Shown: positions 23,184-31,834 of the stretch, in pieces | Numbering within the stretch: the first letter of the stretch is position 1 | Layout: each line of letters begins with the position of its first letter | Origin: Actinomycetospora sp. NBRC 106375 | Lineage (GTDB): Bacteria; Actinomycetota; Actinomycetes; Mycobacteriales; Pseudonocardiaceae | DNA: 64,000 nt | NCBI RefSeq assembly: GCF_030269665.1 | Contig: NZ_BSTS01000001.1 | Coordinates: forward strand, 558,001-622,000 | Direction: 5' to 3' | Position numbers and translations under genes: made by a program | The notes under the pieces: model-generated | Database searches by the model: none | Seen by the model: the letters and a program-made list of their open reading frames with translations, nothing else | Told to the model about the DNA's origin: nothing

Positions 23184-24107
23184 ATGCCGACGCTCCGCCA
23201 GCTCGAGTACTTCCTCGCGGTCGTGGACGAGGGTTCCTTCACGCGGGCCGCCGACCGGCTGTTCGTCACCCAGCCCGGCCTCTCGCAGCAGATCGCGACG
23301 CTCGAGAAGGAGCTGGGTGGATCACTCTTCAGCCGCCTGCCCCGTGCGGTGGCTCTCACCCCGACCGGGCGGGCGCTGCTCCCCCACGCCCGGACCGCGG
23401 TGACGGCCGCCGAGCGCGGCGACGCGGCCGCCCGGGCGGCCACCGGCTCCGAGGGCGGCGAGCTGCGCCTGGCCACCGTGTACTCCGTCAGCCTGGGGCT
23501 CCTCCCCGGCGTGCTGCGGCGGTGGCGCACCGAGAACCCGGACGTGACCGTGCGGCTCTACGAGCACCGGCACGGCGACGCGCTCGCCACCGCGATCGCC
23601 GAGGGCCAGGCCGACGTCGGCGTCGGGCCGGTACCGCCGCAGTGGCGTGGACGACAGCGCAGCCTCGGCACCGAGGAGATGGTCGTGCTCCTGCCGCCCA
23701 ACCTGGGGGCCGACGACCTCATGCGCCCCGCCGCCGGCGAGATCGCCCTGAGCCGGCTCGAGCACGTCCCGTGGGTGCAGTACGCCCCGGACCACGCGCT
23801 GTCGGACGTCCTGCTCGACGCGTGCCGGGAGGTGGGCTATCGGCCCCAGGTGGCCGTCCGGACCGAGCAGACCGCGGTCGCACCGCTGCTCACCGCGGCC
23901 GGGATCGGGCCGTCGCTGGTGCCCGCGGCGATCGTCCCGCCGCAGTTCATCGGCGCGATCGCCCGGCCGGTCCCCCGCGTCGAGCGCGAGCTCGTCGCCT
24001 ACACCGGCGCCGAGCCCGACGCGCTGACCAATCGTTTCCTCGCGCTCGTGTCGCGGGCGGCGGTGCTCATGCCCGATCACGTCTCGTTGGCGCTCGCGCA
24101 GTCGTGA
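23184..24107 (+). CDS. LysR family transcriptional regulator
   Basis: A 307-residue LysR protein. The N-terminal winged helix (TLRQLEYFLAVVDEGSFTRA, then QPGLSQQIATLEKELGG) is followed by a substrate-binding domain from about residue 90. It is divergent from the MFS exporter, which it probably controls. The stop overlaps a GTG at 24104 in the frame of the next gene. Confidence 0.9.
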   Translation: MPTLRQLEYFLAVVDEGSFTRAADRLFVTQPGLSQQIATLEKELGGSLFSRLPRAVALTPTGRALLPHARTAVTAAERGDAAARAATGSEGGELRLATVYSVSLGLLPGVLRRWRTENPDVTVRLYEHRHGDALATAIAEGQADVGVGPVPPQWRGRQRSLGTEEMVVLLPPNLGADDLMRPAAGEIALSRLEHVPWVQYAPDHALSDVLLDACREVGYRPQVAVRTEQTAVAPLLTAAGIGPSLVPAAIVPPQFIGAIARPVPRVERELVAYTGAEPDALTNRFLALVSRAAVLMPDHVSLALAQS

Positions 24108-24160
24108 GTCGTGCTGAGATACCGGCGGCCACACACACGACCCTGGAGGTTCGAGAACTC

Positions 24161-25012
24161 GTGGATGCACGCCCGACGGCCGCGGTCATCGGCGGCGGGA
24201 CGATGGGCGCCGGGATCGCCCACGTCCTGCTCGCCGCCGGATCGCCGGTGGCCCTGGTGGAGGCCGACGCCTCCCGCGTCGACGCGTCGCGGCAGGCGGT
24301 GGAGACGAGCGTCGACGGCGCGGCGTCGCGCGGGAAGCTGCCCGAGGGCACGACGCGCGACGACCTGCTCGCCCGCCTGACCCTCGCCACCGACGTCGCC
24401 GAGCTGACGGACGACGCGGCGATCGTCATCGAGGCCGTCCCCGAGCGGGTCGACCTCAAGCAGACCGTGCTCGGCGGCGCCGCCCGCGCCTGCCCCGGCG
24501 CGGTCCTCGCGTCCAACACGTCGTCGCTCTCGATCGCGGCGATCGCGGCCGACCTGCCCGGCGACCGCGTCATCGGCATGCACTTCTTCAACCCGGTGCC
24601 CGCGCAGAAGCTCGTCGAGCTGGTGGTGCACCCGGGGACGTCGGAGGAGACGACGAGCGCCACCCGCGAGTGGGTGGACGCGCTGGGCAAGACCGCGATC
24701 GTCGTCAACGACGCCCCCGGCTTCGCCACCTCGCGCCTCGGGCTGACCGTCGGCCTCGAGGCCATCCGGATGGTCGAGGAGGGGGTCGCGAGCCCGGAGG
24801 ACATCGACACCGGGATGCAGCTCGGCTACCGCTGGCCGATGGGCCCGCTGCGGCTGACCGACGTGGTCGGGCTCGACGTGCGGCTCGCGATCGCCGAGCA
24901 CCTCACGACGGAGCTCGGCCCGCGGTTCACACCCCCGCAGCTGCTGCGGGACAAGGTGGAGCGCGGCGAGCTCGGGCAGAAGTCCGGGCGCGGTTTCTAC
25001 GACTGGAGCTGA
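24161..25012 (+). CDS. 3-hydroxybutyryl/3-hydroxyacyl-CoA dehydrogenase
   Basis: From GTG 24161 the product is 283 residues, the usual length of monofunctional HBDH. The Rossmann motif is VIGGGTMGAGIAHVL; SNTSSLSI and MHFFNPVPAQKLVELV carry the catalytic Ser and His; the C-terminal domain ends in KSGRGFYDWS. It oxidises (S)-3-hydroxyacyl-CoA with NAD in beta-oxidation or aromatic acid catabolism. GGAGG lies 11 nt upstream. An alternative GTG at 24104 overlaps the LysR stop and would add 19 residues. Confidence 0.9.
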   Translation: MDARPTAAVIGGGTMGAGIAHVLLAAGSPVALVEADASRVDASRQAVETSVDGAASRGKLPEGTTRDDLLARLTLATDVAELTDDAAIVIEAVPERVDLKQTVLGGAARACPGAVLASNTSSLSIAAIAADLPGDRVIGMHFFNPVPAQKLVELVVHPGTSEETTSATREWVDALGKTAIVVNDAPGFATSRLGLTVGLEAIRMVEEGVASPEDIDTGMQLGYRWPMGPLRLTDVVGLDVRLAIAEHLTTELGPRFTPPQLLRDKVERGELGQKSGRGFYDWS

Positions 25013-25015
25013 GCC

Positions 25016-25819
25016 GTGGACCTGGGACTGGGCGGGCGCGTCGCCGTCGTCACCGGCGCGTCGCGCGGCATCGGGCTGTCGTGCGCGCGGGTGCTGGCCA
25101 CCGAGGGCGCGCACGTCGTGCTCGTGGCCCGCGACGCCGAGGCGCTGGAGGCCGCGGCCGGGCGCGTGCGCGCGGCCGGCCCGGCGTCGCGGGTGCTGAC
25201 GATCGTCGCCGACACCACCGACGACGCGTCGGTGCGGGCGATGGTCGCCCGGGTGGTCGACGAGCTCGGCGGCGTGGACGTGCTGGTCAATGCCGCCGCG
25301 CGCCCGGCGGGCGGCTCGCCGATCCCGCCGCTGACCGAGCTGACCGACGACGCGGTGCTCTCCGAGGTCGACACCAAGGTGCTCGGCTACCTGCGCACCG
25401 CCCGCGCGGTCGCCCCGCACATGACCGCGCAGGGCTGGGGCCGCATCGTCAACATCTCGGGGCTCAACGCGCGGCGCACCGGCTCCATCGCCGGGACGAT
25501 CCGCAACGTCGGCGTCGCGGCGCTGACCGCCAACCTCGCCGACGACCTCGGCCCGCACGGTGTCGGCGTCGTCGTCGTGCACCCGGGCTACACCGAGACC
25601 GAACGGACGCCGGGGATGGTCGCGTCCCGCATGGAGTCGACGGGGCGGTCCGAGGACGAGGTCCGGGCGGAGCTCGCGGCGGGCACCAGCCTGCGGCGGA
25701 TCATCACCGCGGACGAGGTCGCCGACGTCGTCGTGTTCCTCGCCTCGCCCCGCGCCGTCGCGGTCACCGGCGACACCGTCGCGGCCGGCGGCGGCGAGCG
25801 GGGCGTCGTGCACTACTGA
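25016..25819 (+). CDS. Divergent SDR family protein lacking the YxxxK pair
   Basis: A 267-residue protein with a sound cofactor motif (TGASRGIG), N-A-A and NISG, but the catalytic region reads TIRNVGVAALT where classical SDRs have YxxxKAALT. Alignment on the AAL places Arg at the Tyr position and Val at the Lys position. It is 3 nt downstream of the 3-hydroxyacyl-CoA dehydrogenase, so one operon. It may still bind NAD(P) but probably uses other chemistry or is non-catalytic. Confidence 0.75.
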   Translation: MDLGLGGRVAVVTGASRGIGLSCARVLATEGAHVVLVARDAEALEAAAGRVRAAGPASRVLTIVADTTDDASVRAMVARVVDELGGVDVLVNAAARPAGGSPIPPLTELTDDAVLSEVDTKVLGYLRTARAVAPHMTAQGWGRIVNISGLNARRTGSIAGTIRNVGVAALTANLADDLGPHGVGVVVVHPGYTETERTPGMVASRMESTGRSEDEVRAELAAGTSLRRIITADEVADVVVFLASPRAVAVTGDTVAAGGGERGVVHY

Positions 25820-26231
25820 GGTCCGGGGTCTGTTGCAGCGAACGGGTATGTCACTGCTTCTAGGCGTCGGAAGTCCCCGTTGATCACTGCGATCGACCGA
25901 ACCCCCACATGCACGAACCGGCGCCCCGTGATCGGGACGCCGGTTCGTGATCTGGGAGGAAGTGTCAGCTCGGGACCCGCACGGTCCCGGTCGTCCCACC
26001 GACCGCCTGCATGCGCTCAGCGGCGTGGAGTCTGCTGTCGATCAGCTCCCGTGCGCGGTGCGGCGCCGGGTCGACCGGGTCCTCGTGATGCGGTGCGGGG
26101 TGTTCCCTGCGTCCAATCCATCACCTCGATCCGGTCGGAGACCATCGGTCGTGACTGCGGCGGATCAGCCCTCAGCTCGTGTGATCGTCACCACAACGAC
26201 ACGACCGAACATACTCCCGTGACCGGGCCGG
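25820..26231. other. 412-bp gene-poor stretch
   Basis: Composition here is visibly less GC-rich than the neighbours. It contains a 16-bp-arm hairpin (25912-25949). A minus-strand frame ends at TGA 25965-25967 and reads coding-like (RARELIDSRLHAAERMQAV) but has no start codon before an upstream stop. I see no intact gene; a decayed gene is possible. Confidence 0.5.
25912..25949. terminator. Hairpin in the gap after the SDR gene
   Basis: CACGAACCGGCGCCCC (25912-25927) pairs with 25934-25949 with one mismatch around a 6-nt loop. It is 93 bp beyond the SDR stop and can terminate from either side. Confidence 0.6.
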
Positions 26232-26723
26232 TCAAGGGTCGCGGCGCTCCAGCGACAACAGCAAACGCTTGCGTCGTATCCCCGGTCCCCCACCCGAGGG
26301 ACGCCCCGCCGCGGACAGGACGCGGTGACAGGGAACGAGAAGGCTGATCGGATTACGAGCATTCGCCGTCCCGACGGCTTGCGCCGCGCGCGGGCTCCCG
26401 ATCGCCGCCGCGAGCGTCCCGTAGGTGGTCGTCGCGCCGTACGGGACGTCGCGCAGCGCGGCCCACACCGATCGCGCGAAAGGGGTGCCCGGCGGCTCGA
26501 CGGGCAGCGTGAACCGGCGCCGCTCCCCCGCGAAGTACTCGTCGAGCTCGCCCGCGAGGTCGTCGAGGGCGCCGCAGCGACCGTCGTCGGGCGCGCCGAA
26601 GGACGGGTCCGGGTCGCGGTCACGCTGGTCGTGGACGTGCAGCCCGCGCACGGCGCTCGCGGCGGCGTCCCAGGTGAGGGTGAGCGGGCCGATCGGGCTG
26701 TCGACGACGCGGAAGCAGCGCAC
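26232..26723 (-). CDS. ogt: Methylated-DNA--protein-cysteine methyltransferase (Ogt), copy 1
   Basis: A 163-residue suicide repair protein. The active-site PCHRV sits within NPISLLVPCHRVL, preceded by the DNA-binding helix region YGATTTYGTLAAAIGSPRAAQAVG. It transfers alkyl groups from O6-alkylguanine to its cysteine. The GTG at 26723 (VRCFRVVDSPIGPL) is chosen because longer starts would overlap the divergent reductase gene. A second ogt lies in the urease operon of this window. Confidence 0.88.
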   Translation of the reverse strand: MRCFRVVDSPIGPLTLTWDAAASAVRGLHVHDQRDRDPDPSFGAPDDGRCGALDDLAGELDEYFAGERRRFTLPVEPPGTPFARSVWAALRDVPYGATTTYGTLAAAIGSPRAAQAVGTANARNPISLLVPCHRVLSAAGRPSGGGPGIRRKRLLLSLERRDP

Positions 26724-26746
26724 GCGTCCCGGTCTACCCCACCGGG

Positions 26747-26752
26747 TAGGCA
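26747..26752 (+). promoter_or_regulatory. -10 element TAGGCA of the quinone reductase gene
   Basis: TAGGCA is 6 nt from the GTG at 26759, and no SD precedes the start. It lies in the 35-bp divergent gap with ogt. Confidence 0.4.
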
Positions 26753-26758
26753 CGACAC

Positions 26759-27697
26759 GTGCGAGCCATCGGAGTGAACTCATACGGAGGGCCCGACGCC
26801 CTCGAGGTCGTCGAGCTGCCCGAGCCCCACGCCGGGCCCGGCGAGGTGCGGCTGCGGGTGCGTGCGGCCGCGGTCAACCCGACCGACACGCTCGCTCGGG
26901 ACGGGTCGCGGGCCGAACGCCAGCGCAAGGACCCGCCGCCCTACGTGCCGGGCATGGACGCGGCCGGCGAGGTCGACGAGATCGGCGAGGGCACCGACAC
27001 CGAGCTGCACGTCGGCGACGCCGCGATGGCGATCGTCGTCCCCGACGGCAGCCACGGCGCGTACGCCGAGCAGGTCGTGGTGCCGGCCGGGTCAGTGGTG
27101 CGGGCGCCGGCCGGTGCGTCGGCGGCGGAGGCGGCGACGCTGCCGATGAATGCGCTGACCGCGCGCCTGGCCCTCGACACCCTGGCGCTGCAGCCGGGCG
27201 CCACGGTCGCGGTGACGGGGGCGGCGGGGGCGCTCGGTGGCTACGTGGTGCAGCTCGCGAAGGCCGACCGGCTCACCGTCGTCGCGGACGCGTCGGAGGC
27301 CGACGAGTCGCTGGTGCGCGGGCTCGGCGCCGACGTCGTCGTGCGCCGCGGCGACGACGTGGCCGCCCGCATCCGCGAGAGCCAGCCCGGCGGCGTGGAC
27401 GCGCTGGTCGACGGATCGCTGCAGGGCGACGCCCTGCTCGACGCCCTCCGGGACGGGGGCGGGATCGCCACGGTCCGCGGCCACCGGGGCGCCGACGAGC
27501 GGGGCATCACGTGGCACCCGGTGCTCGTGCGCGACGTCGCCACCGACCACGCCGCACTCGACCGGCTGCGGCGCCAGTGCGACGAGGGCGCGCTGACCCT
27601 GCGCGTCGCGGACACGATCCCCGCCGAGAAGGCGGCCGAGGCCCACCGCCGCCTCGAGGCCGGCGGCGTCCGCGGCCGGCTCGTCCTGACGTTCTGA
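26759..27697 (+). CDS. NADPH:quinone reductase-like zinc-independent MDR oxidoreductase
   Basis: A 312-residue medium-chain reductase: GroES-like half (YGGPDALEVVELPEP, AAAVNPTDTLARDG, VPGMDAAGEV), then a Rossmann domain with VTGAAGALGGYVVQLAK near residue 145. No zinc-ligand pattern is present. Such enzymes reduce quinones or enones with NADPH. It ends 8 bp before a member of the terminator family. Confidence 0.85.
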   Translation: MRAIGVNSYGGPDALEVVELPEPHAGPGEVRLRVRAAAVNPTDTLARDGSRAERQRKDPPPYVPGMDAAGEVDEIGEGTDTELHVGDAAMAIVVPDGSHGAYAEQVVVPAGSVVRAPAGASAAEAATLPMNALTARLALDTLALQPGATVAVTGAAGALGGYVVQLAKADRLTVVADASEADESLVRGLGADVVVRRGDDVAARIRESQPGGVDALVDGSLQGDALLDALRDGGGIATVRGHRGADERGITWHPVLVRDVATDHAALDRLRRQCDEGALTLRVADTIPAEKAAEAHRRLEAGGVRGRLVLTF

Positions 27698-27705
27698 GGT
27701 CCCTC

Positions 27706-27745
27706 GTGAGCAGTTGCGTGCCCTACGGGGCCCGCAACTGCTCAC
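27706..27745. terminator. Bidirectional terminator hairpin, TGTGAG-foot family (member 3)
   Basis: Arms 27706-27723 and 27728-27745 pair at 17 of 18 positions around TACG. The right-hand foot continues as CTCACATG while the left is CGTGAG. It separates the convergent reductase and Nramp-like genes. Confidence 0.8.
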
Positions 27746-27752
27746 ATGGGCC

Positions 27753-29045
27753 CTAGCCGAAGGTGTCCATCAGCTCGGTCACGCAGAGCACGAGGAACAG
27801 GACCGCGGCGCCGACGAGCAACGTCGTCGAGAGCCACCCGTTGCGCCACTCCCGTGGGGCGCGGCTGCTGCCGAGCAGCCACAGCAGCGTGATCGCCAGG
27901 AACGGCATGAAGAACGCCCCGAGCGCGCCGTAGGCGACGACCAGCGCGAACGGCCGGCCGAGGAACAGCAGCAGCATCGGCGGGAACGTCAGCCACAGCA
28001 GGTAGGCGCGGAACGGGAGGCTGCGCTCGGCGTCCTCGTGGAGCTGGCCCGCGGCGGCCAGCTCGTCGGGGGTCCTCGCGACGGCCTCGCGCCGGGTCCG
28101 CACGAAGTCGGTGACCATGAGGCTCACGCCCTGCCAGACCCCGAGCAGCGACGAGAACGACGTCGCGAAGAACCCGACGAGGAACAGCGTCGCGATCACC
28201 GGGCCGAAGCGCTGGGAGAGGATCGCGTCGAGGTCGAGCAGGCCGCGGTCGCTCTCGACGAGCGCGATGTTGGCCGTGTAGAGCAGCTCGGCGCCGACGA
28301 CCAGCATCGCGGCCACGAAGATCCCCGTGGTGATGTAGGCGACGCGGTTGTCCAGGCGCATGACCTTCATCCACGAGCTGTCCCGCCAGCCCTTGGCGTT
28401 GACCCAGTAGCCGTACGCGGCCATCGTCACCGTGCCGCCGACGCCGCCGACCAGCCCGAGCGTGTAGATCCCCGAACCCGCCGGCAGCTTCGGGACCAGG
28501 CCGGCGAGCATGGCGGGCACGTCGGGCAGCACGAGGATCGCGAGGCCCACCACGACGACGAACATGACGCCCACCAGGACCGTCATGATCTTCTCGAACA
28601 GCGGGTACGAGCCGAACCACACGAGCACGAGCCCCACCAGCCCGCACGGGATGCCCCACGCCGGGATCGAGCCGCCGAACATCGCCGCGAGCGGCAGCGC
28701 CGAGGACGTCATCGCCGTCGCGCCGTAGACGAAGCCCCAGATGGCCACGTAGACGACGAAGTACACCGTCGTCCACGGGCCGAGCGAGCGCCAGCCCGCG
28801 AAGATCGTCGAGCCGGTCGCGAGGTGCCAGCGTCCCGTGGCCTCGGCCAGCGCGATCTTGACGATCACACCGACGACCACGGCCCACAGCAGCGTGTAGC
28901 CGTACTCCGAGCCGGCGACGAGCGTCGCGACGAGATCGCCCGCGCCGACACCTGTCGCCGCGACGACGATCCCCGGCCCGACGATGCTCCAGCGCCGTCG
29001 CGGCGTCTCGGTGGTGTCCGCGGCGTCGACCTCACGATCGGTCAT
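27753..29045 (-). CDS. Nramp-like metal ion transporter with non-canonical metal site
   Basis: A 430-residue protein with about eleven membrane helices and the Nramp signature regions. Helix 1 reads VGAGDLVATLVAGSEYGYTL where canonical Nramp has DPGN, and helix 6 reads TVTMAAYGYW where canonical has MPHN. The ligands for Mn/Fe are therefore not conserved, and the substrate may be another ion or metabolite. The upstream esterase gene, 32 bp away on the same strand, may be co-transcribed. Confidence 0.75.
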   Translation of the reverse strand: MTDREVDAADTTETPRRRWSIVGPGIVVAATGVGAGDLVATLVAGSEYGYTLLWAVVVGVIVKIALAEATGRWHLATGSTIFAGWRSLGPWTTVYFVVYVAIWGFVYGATAMTSSALPLAAMFGGSIPAWGIPCGLVGLVLVWFGSYPLFEKIMTVLVGVMFVVVVGLAILVLPDVPAMLAGLVPKLPAGSGIYTLGLVGGVGGTVTMAAYGYWVNAKGWRDSSWMKVMRLDNRVAYITTGIFVAAMLVVGAELLYTANIALVESDRGLLDLDAILSQRFGPVIATLFLVGFFATSFSSLLGVWQGVSLMVTDFVRTRREAVARTPDELAAAGQLHEDAERSLPFRAYLLWLTFPPMLLLFLGRPFALVVAYGALGAFFMPFLAITLLWLLGSSRAPREWRNGWLSTTLLVGAAVLFLVLCVTELMDTFG

Positions 29046-29077
29046 ACGGGGCAGTTCACCACGGAGTGCTCATCCGG

Positions 29078-30187
29078 TCACGGTGTGCGCGTGCCGACGT
29101 GCTCGGCGAGGAACGCGGCGACCTGCGGGCGCGTCATCTGCGCGCCGGGGCTGCCGAAGGGGAAGTCGAAGACGTGGTCGGCGTGGGGCACCTCGACCAG
29201 CCGGCCGGGGACGCCGGCGGCGCGCAGGGCGCGGTCGTAGGCGCGGACGCGGTCGGGGAAGACGAAGTGGTCGGCGGCGCCGAGCACGAGCAGGGTCGGC
29301 GGGAGGTCGGGGCGCACGAGGTCGGCGGGGGATCCGTCGCGGGTCCGTGCCGGGTGCTGCGCGGCGGGCCCGCCCAGCACCGCGTCCTGGAGCTGCGGGG
29401 CGATCGCGCGCAGGTCCGTCACCGGGTAGTGGGCGACGACGGCGCGGGGTCGCGGGCCGGTGAGCTCGCCGGCGAGGATCCCGGCGGTCGTGCTCAGCGC
29501 GAGCGTCGCCCCGGCGGACTGGCCGGCGAGGACGACCCGGTCCGGGTCGAGGTGCTCCTCCGCGGCGTGCTCGACGGCCCACGACGCGGCGGCGGCCACG
29601 TCGCGGCGCTGCCCCTCCCCCACCGGCGCGGGCGGCGGCAGGCGGTACTCGACGGCGACGACGGCGTGGCCCCGGTCGGCGAGCCAGCGGCACAGCGCGG
29701 TGCGGTCCGTGCGCTCGCCCCGCACCCAGCTGCCGCCGTGCACCCAGACGACGACGGGGTGCGGTCCGGGGCCGGTGGGCCGGTAGAGGTCGAGGTGCAG
29801 GGGTCGCCCGTCGGCGTCGACGCCGTACTGGTCGGTGCGATCGGGGTGCCCGTCGGGCTGCCCGGTGACGGTCAGCGCCGCCCACCAGTCGATCGTCGTG
29901 TCGGCGGCGCGCGCCTGGGAGATCACGACGCCGACGAGGGCGACCGTCGCGAGCAGGGCGATCACCAGCATCGGCGGCCCGTCGCGGCGGGCGCCGAGGT
30001 TCCACGCGAGACCGGCGAGCCCGACGCCGACGACGCCCGCCAGCGCGGCGTGCAGCGGGTACTGCCCGGTGACGAACGACCCGAGGAACCCGATCACCGG
30101 CAGCCGCGGCGCGTACGTGCCGACGGCGACGACCAGCACCGCGAGGAGCCAGACCACCGCCCCTGCGCGCACGAGCCACACCAGCAC
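29078..30187 (-). CDS. Membrane-anchored alpha/beta hydrolase (esterase/lipase, HSL type)
   Basis: A 369-residue protein from GTG 30187. Three or four hydrophobic helices fill the first about 110 residues. A hydrolase domain follows, with oxyanion motif HGGSW, nucleophile elbow GQSAGAT and a C-terminal HADHVFDF carrying the catalytic His. The catalytic domain probably faces outside or sits at the membrane. Substrate unknown. The upstream gap holds the second copy of the 66-bp element, in the same relative orientation as copy A to its downstream gene. Confidence 0.78.
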   Translation of the reverse strand: MLVWLVRAGAVVWLLAVLVVAVGTYAPRLPVIGFLGSFVTGQYPLHAALAGVVGVGLAGLAWNLGARRDGPPMLVIALLATVALVGVVISQARAADTTIDWWAALTVTGQPDGHPDRTDQYGVDADGRPLHLDLYRPTGPGPHPVVVWVHGGSWVRGERTDRTALCRWLADRGHAVVAVEYRLPPPAPVGEGQRRDVAAAASWAVEHAAEEHLDPDRVVLAGQSAGATLALSTTAGILAGELTGPRPRAVVAHYPVTDLRAIAPQLQDAVLGGPAAQHPARTRDGSPADLVRPDLPPTLLVLGAADHFVFPDRVRAYDRALRAAGVPGRLVEVPHADHVFDFPFGSPGAQMTRPQVAAFLAEHVGTRTP

Positions 30188-30331
30188 GTGATCACCTCAC
30201 CACGCGGGCGGGTGCGGCGCCGGGTGCGGCGGGCCGGAGTGCCGAGGGGCACGGTGGACATGATCAACGGGGTGCGGGACCTGCGGAGCGTGCCCTTCGC
30301 GCGTCGGCTCGCCGGCACCCGGCCACGTTCC

Positions 30332-30397
30332 CGGCGTGTCGCCGCACCGAGCGTGTGGCGATCCTGGCGTCACACGCCAGGAAAGCCGCATTGCTCG
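30332..30397 (-). repeat. Dispersed 66-bp intergenic element, copy B
   Basis: Read on the minus strand this matches 4052-4117 at 60 of 66 positions without gaps. The core hairpin CTGGCGT-GTG-ACGCCAG is unchanged, and here the alternative stem GCGTGTG/CACACGC is perfect. It lies 145 bp upstream of the esterase start. The remainder of the 333-bp gap 30188-30520 shows no gene. Confidence 0.7.
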
Positions 30398-30520
30398 CAC
30401 ACCCCGTGTGCGCCCGGGACCGCCGGTGATCGTGGTGGGTTACCTGACGGTGAACGCCGGCGCGGACGCCAGGCAGACACCACCCCGGACCTCGCCTCCC
30501 CCCCGGCCCGCGCGCACCCC

Positions 30521-31300
30521 TCAGCCGAAGGCGGCGGGGAGGCGGGTGGCGGGTGGGGCGACGAGGACGCGGCGGGCCAGGACGGCGAGGACGGCGACGA
30601 GGGCCGCGAGCGCCGCCAGGGTGACGGGCAGGGGCGGGACCATGGCGACGATCGCGCCCAGCGCCCACACCACGGACGCCGCGAACGGGAGCGCCCCGCC
30701 GCAGCGGCCGACGACGACGCCGGCGATCGCGCCGGTGACCAGCAGGACCAGGGTGCCGAGGACGGTCGCCACGCCGCCGGCCCCCGGTGCGCCGAGGAAC
30801 GTGCCGGTGGTGGCCGCGCCGACCACGGTCGCGACGCTCACCCACCCCGCGTAGAGGGCGACGGGGCCGTGCAGCAGCAGGCGGTCGGCCGGGCCCTCCG
30901 CCCGGTACGCCGACAGCTGCGCCAGCGCCACGGCGAGCACCACGAGCAGCCCGACGATGATCACCTGGGCGATCACCACCAGCTGCGCGGAGAACGCGAG
31001 GATCCAGCCCGCGTTGAGCAGCGTCGACGCGACGAGCCACCAGCCCGTGGCCCGGTGCACGGCGCGCGCGGGCTGACCGGGCAGGGCCTGCCGCACGGCG
31101 AGGAGCAGCAGCGCCGCGTAGATCACGCCCCAGATCGAGAACGCCGCCGGCACGGGCATGACGACGGTGGTGTTCTCCCTCGCCACCACGCCGACCGACA
31201 GGCCGAAAGCCCCGGAGCCGCCCAGCCCGCCGACCACGAGCTGCAGCAGGGTCCCGGCGAGCAGGGCGCCGGCGCGGACGCGGTCAGCCGGAGTCGTCAC
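30521..31300 (-). CDS. TspO/MBR-related membrane protein
   Basis: A 259-residue membrane protein with about seven to eight hydrophobic helices. PVPAAFSIWGVIYAALLL and WILAFSAQLVVIAQ resemble the TspO-related bacterial group that carries extra helices; function unsettled (tetrapyrrole or light/oxygen signalling in the family). The GTG at 31300 is preceded by GGAGGAGAAACC. It is divergent from a MarR regulator with a palindrome between them. Confidence 0.65.
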   Translation of the reverse strand: MTTPADRVRAGALLAGTLLQLVVGGLGGSGAFGLSVGVVARENTTVVMPVPAAFSIWGVIYAALLLLAVRQALPGQPARAVHRATGWWLVASTLLNAGWILAFSAQLVVIAQVIIVGLLVVLAVALAQLSAYRAEGPADRLLLHGPVALYAGWVSVATVVGAATTGTFLGAPGAGGVATVLGTLVLLVTGAIAGVVVGRCGGALPFAASVVWALGAIVAMVPPLPVTLAALAALVAVLAVLARRVLVAPPATRLPAAFG

Positions 31301-31323
31301 GGTTTCTCCTCCACGATCGAATG

Positions 31324-31338
31324 TCTCGACGGTCGAGA
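31324..31338. promoter_or_regulatory. MarR-type operator in the divergent promoter
   Basis: TCTCGAC-G-GTCGAGA is a perfect inverted repeat centred between the TspO-like and MarR genes. It lies where the MarR -35 would be. Binding by the adjacent MarR protein is inferred. Confidence 0.55.
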
Positions 31339-31354
31339 TTACTCGGTGTGTCGC

Positions 31355-31360
31355 TAGCAT
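31355..31360 (+). promoter_or_regulatory. -10 element TAGCAT, leaderless promoter of the MarR gene
   Basis: Six nt (GCAGGC) separate TAGCAT from the GTG at 31367. The operator at 31324-31338 is 16 bp further upstream. Confidence 0.5.
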
Positions 31361-31366
31361 GCAGGC

Positions 31367-31834
31367 GTGGCGGACCGCGCACACCTCGTGGAGCTCCTCC
31401 AGGCCTACGCCGACGAGTCCGGGCGGCTCGGTCAGGCCTTCGCCGCCGAGCACGGGCTGCACCGCACGGACGCCCAGGCGCTGCTCGCGGTGCTGCGGGC
31501 CGAGCGGGACGGCGACGCGCTCACCCCCGGCCGCCTCGGCGCCGAGGTCGGCCTGTCCTCGGGGGCCACCACGGCCGCGGTCGACCGGCTCGAGCGGCTC
31601 GGGCACCTCCACCGGGTGCGCGACGACGTCGACCGCCGGCGCGTGACCCTGCACCACGACGCCGCGGGTGCCGACGTCGGCCGCGCCTGGTTCGGCCCGC
31701 TGGCCGCCCGGCTCGACGCGGTGCTCGCCGACTACACACCGGACGAACTGGCCGTCATCGATCGTTTCCTCACCGAGGTCGTCGCGTCGGTCGCCGAGCA
31801 CCGCGCGCAGATGTCCGGAGAGGACGCATCCTGA
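31367..31834 (+). CDS. MarR family transcriptional regulator
   Basis: A 155-residue winged-helix regulator. The recognition region is LGAEVGLSSGATTAAVDRLE, followed by the wing VRDDVDRRRVTL. Probably autoregulated through the palindrome upstream and controlling the divergent membrane protein. The stop codon overlaps the predicted CTG start of the next gene. Confidence 0.88.
   Translation: MADRAHLVELLQAYADESGRLGQAFAAEHGLHRTDAQALLAVLRAERDGDALTPGRLGAEVGLSSGATTAAVDRLERLGHLHRVRDDVDRRRVTLHHDAAGADVGRAWFGPLAARLDAVLADYTPDELAVIDRFLTEVVASVAEHRAQMSGEDAS

Noticed and set aside
25820-26231. tRNA or other structured RNA gene in the gap
   Set aside because: No T-loop GTTCGAATC-type sequence or cloverleaf could be found; only a simple hairpin is present.
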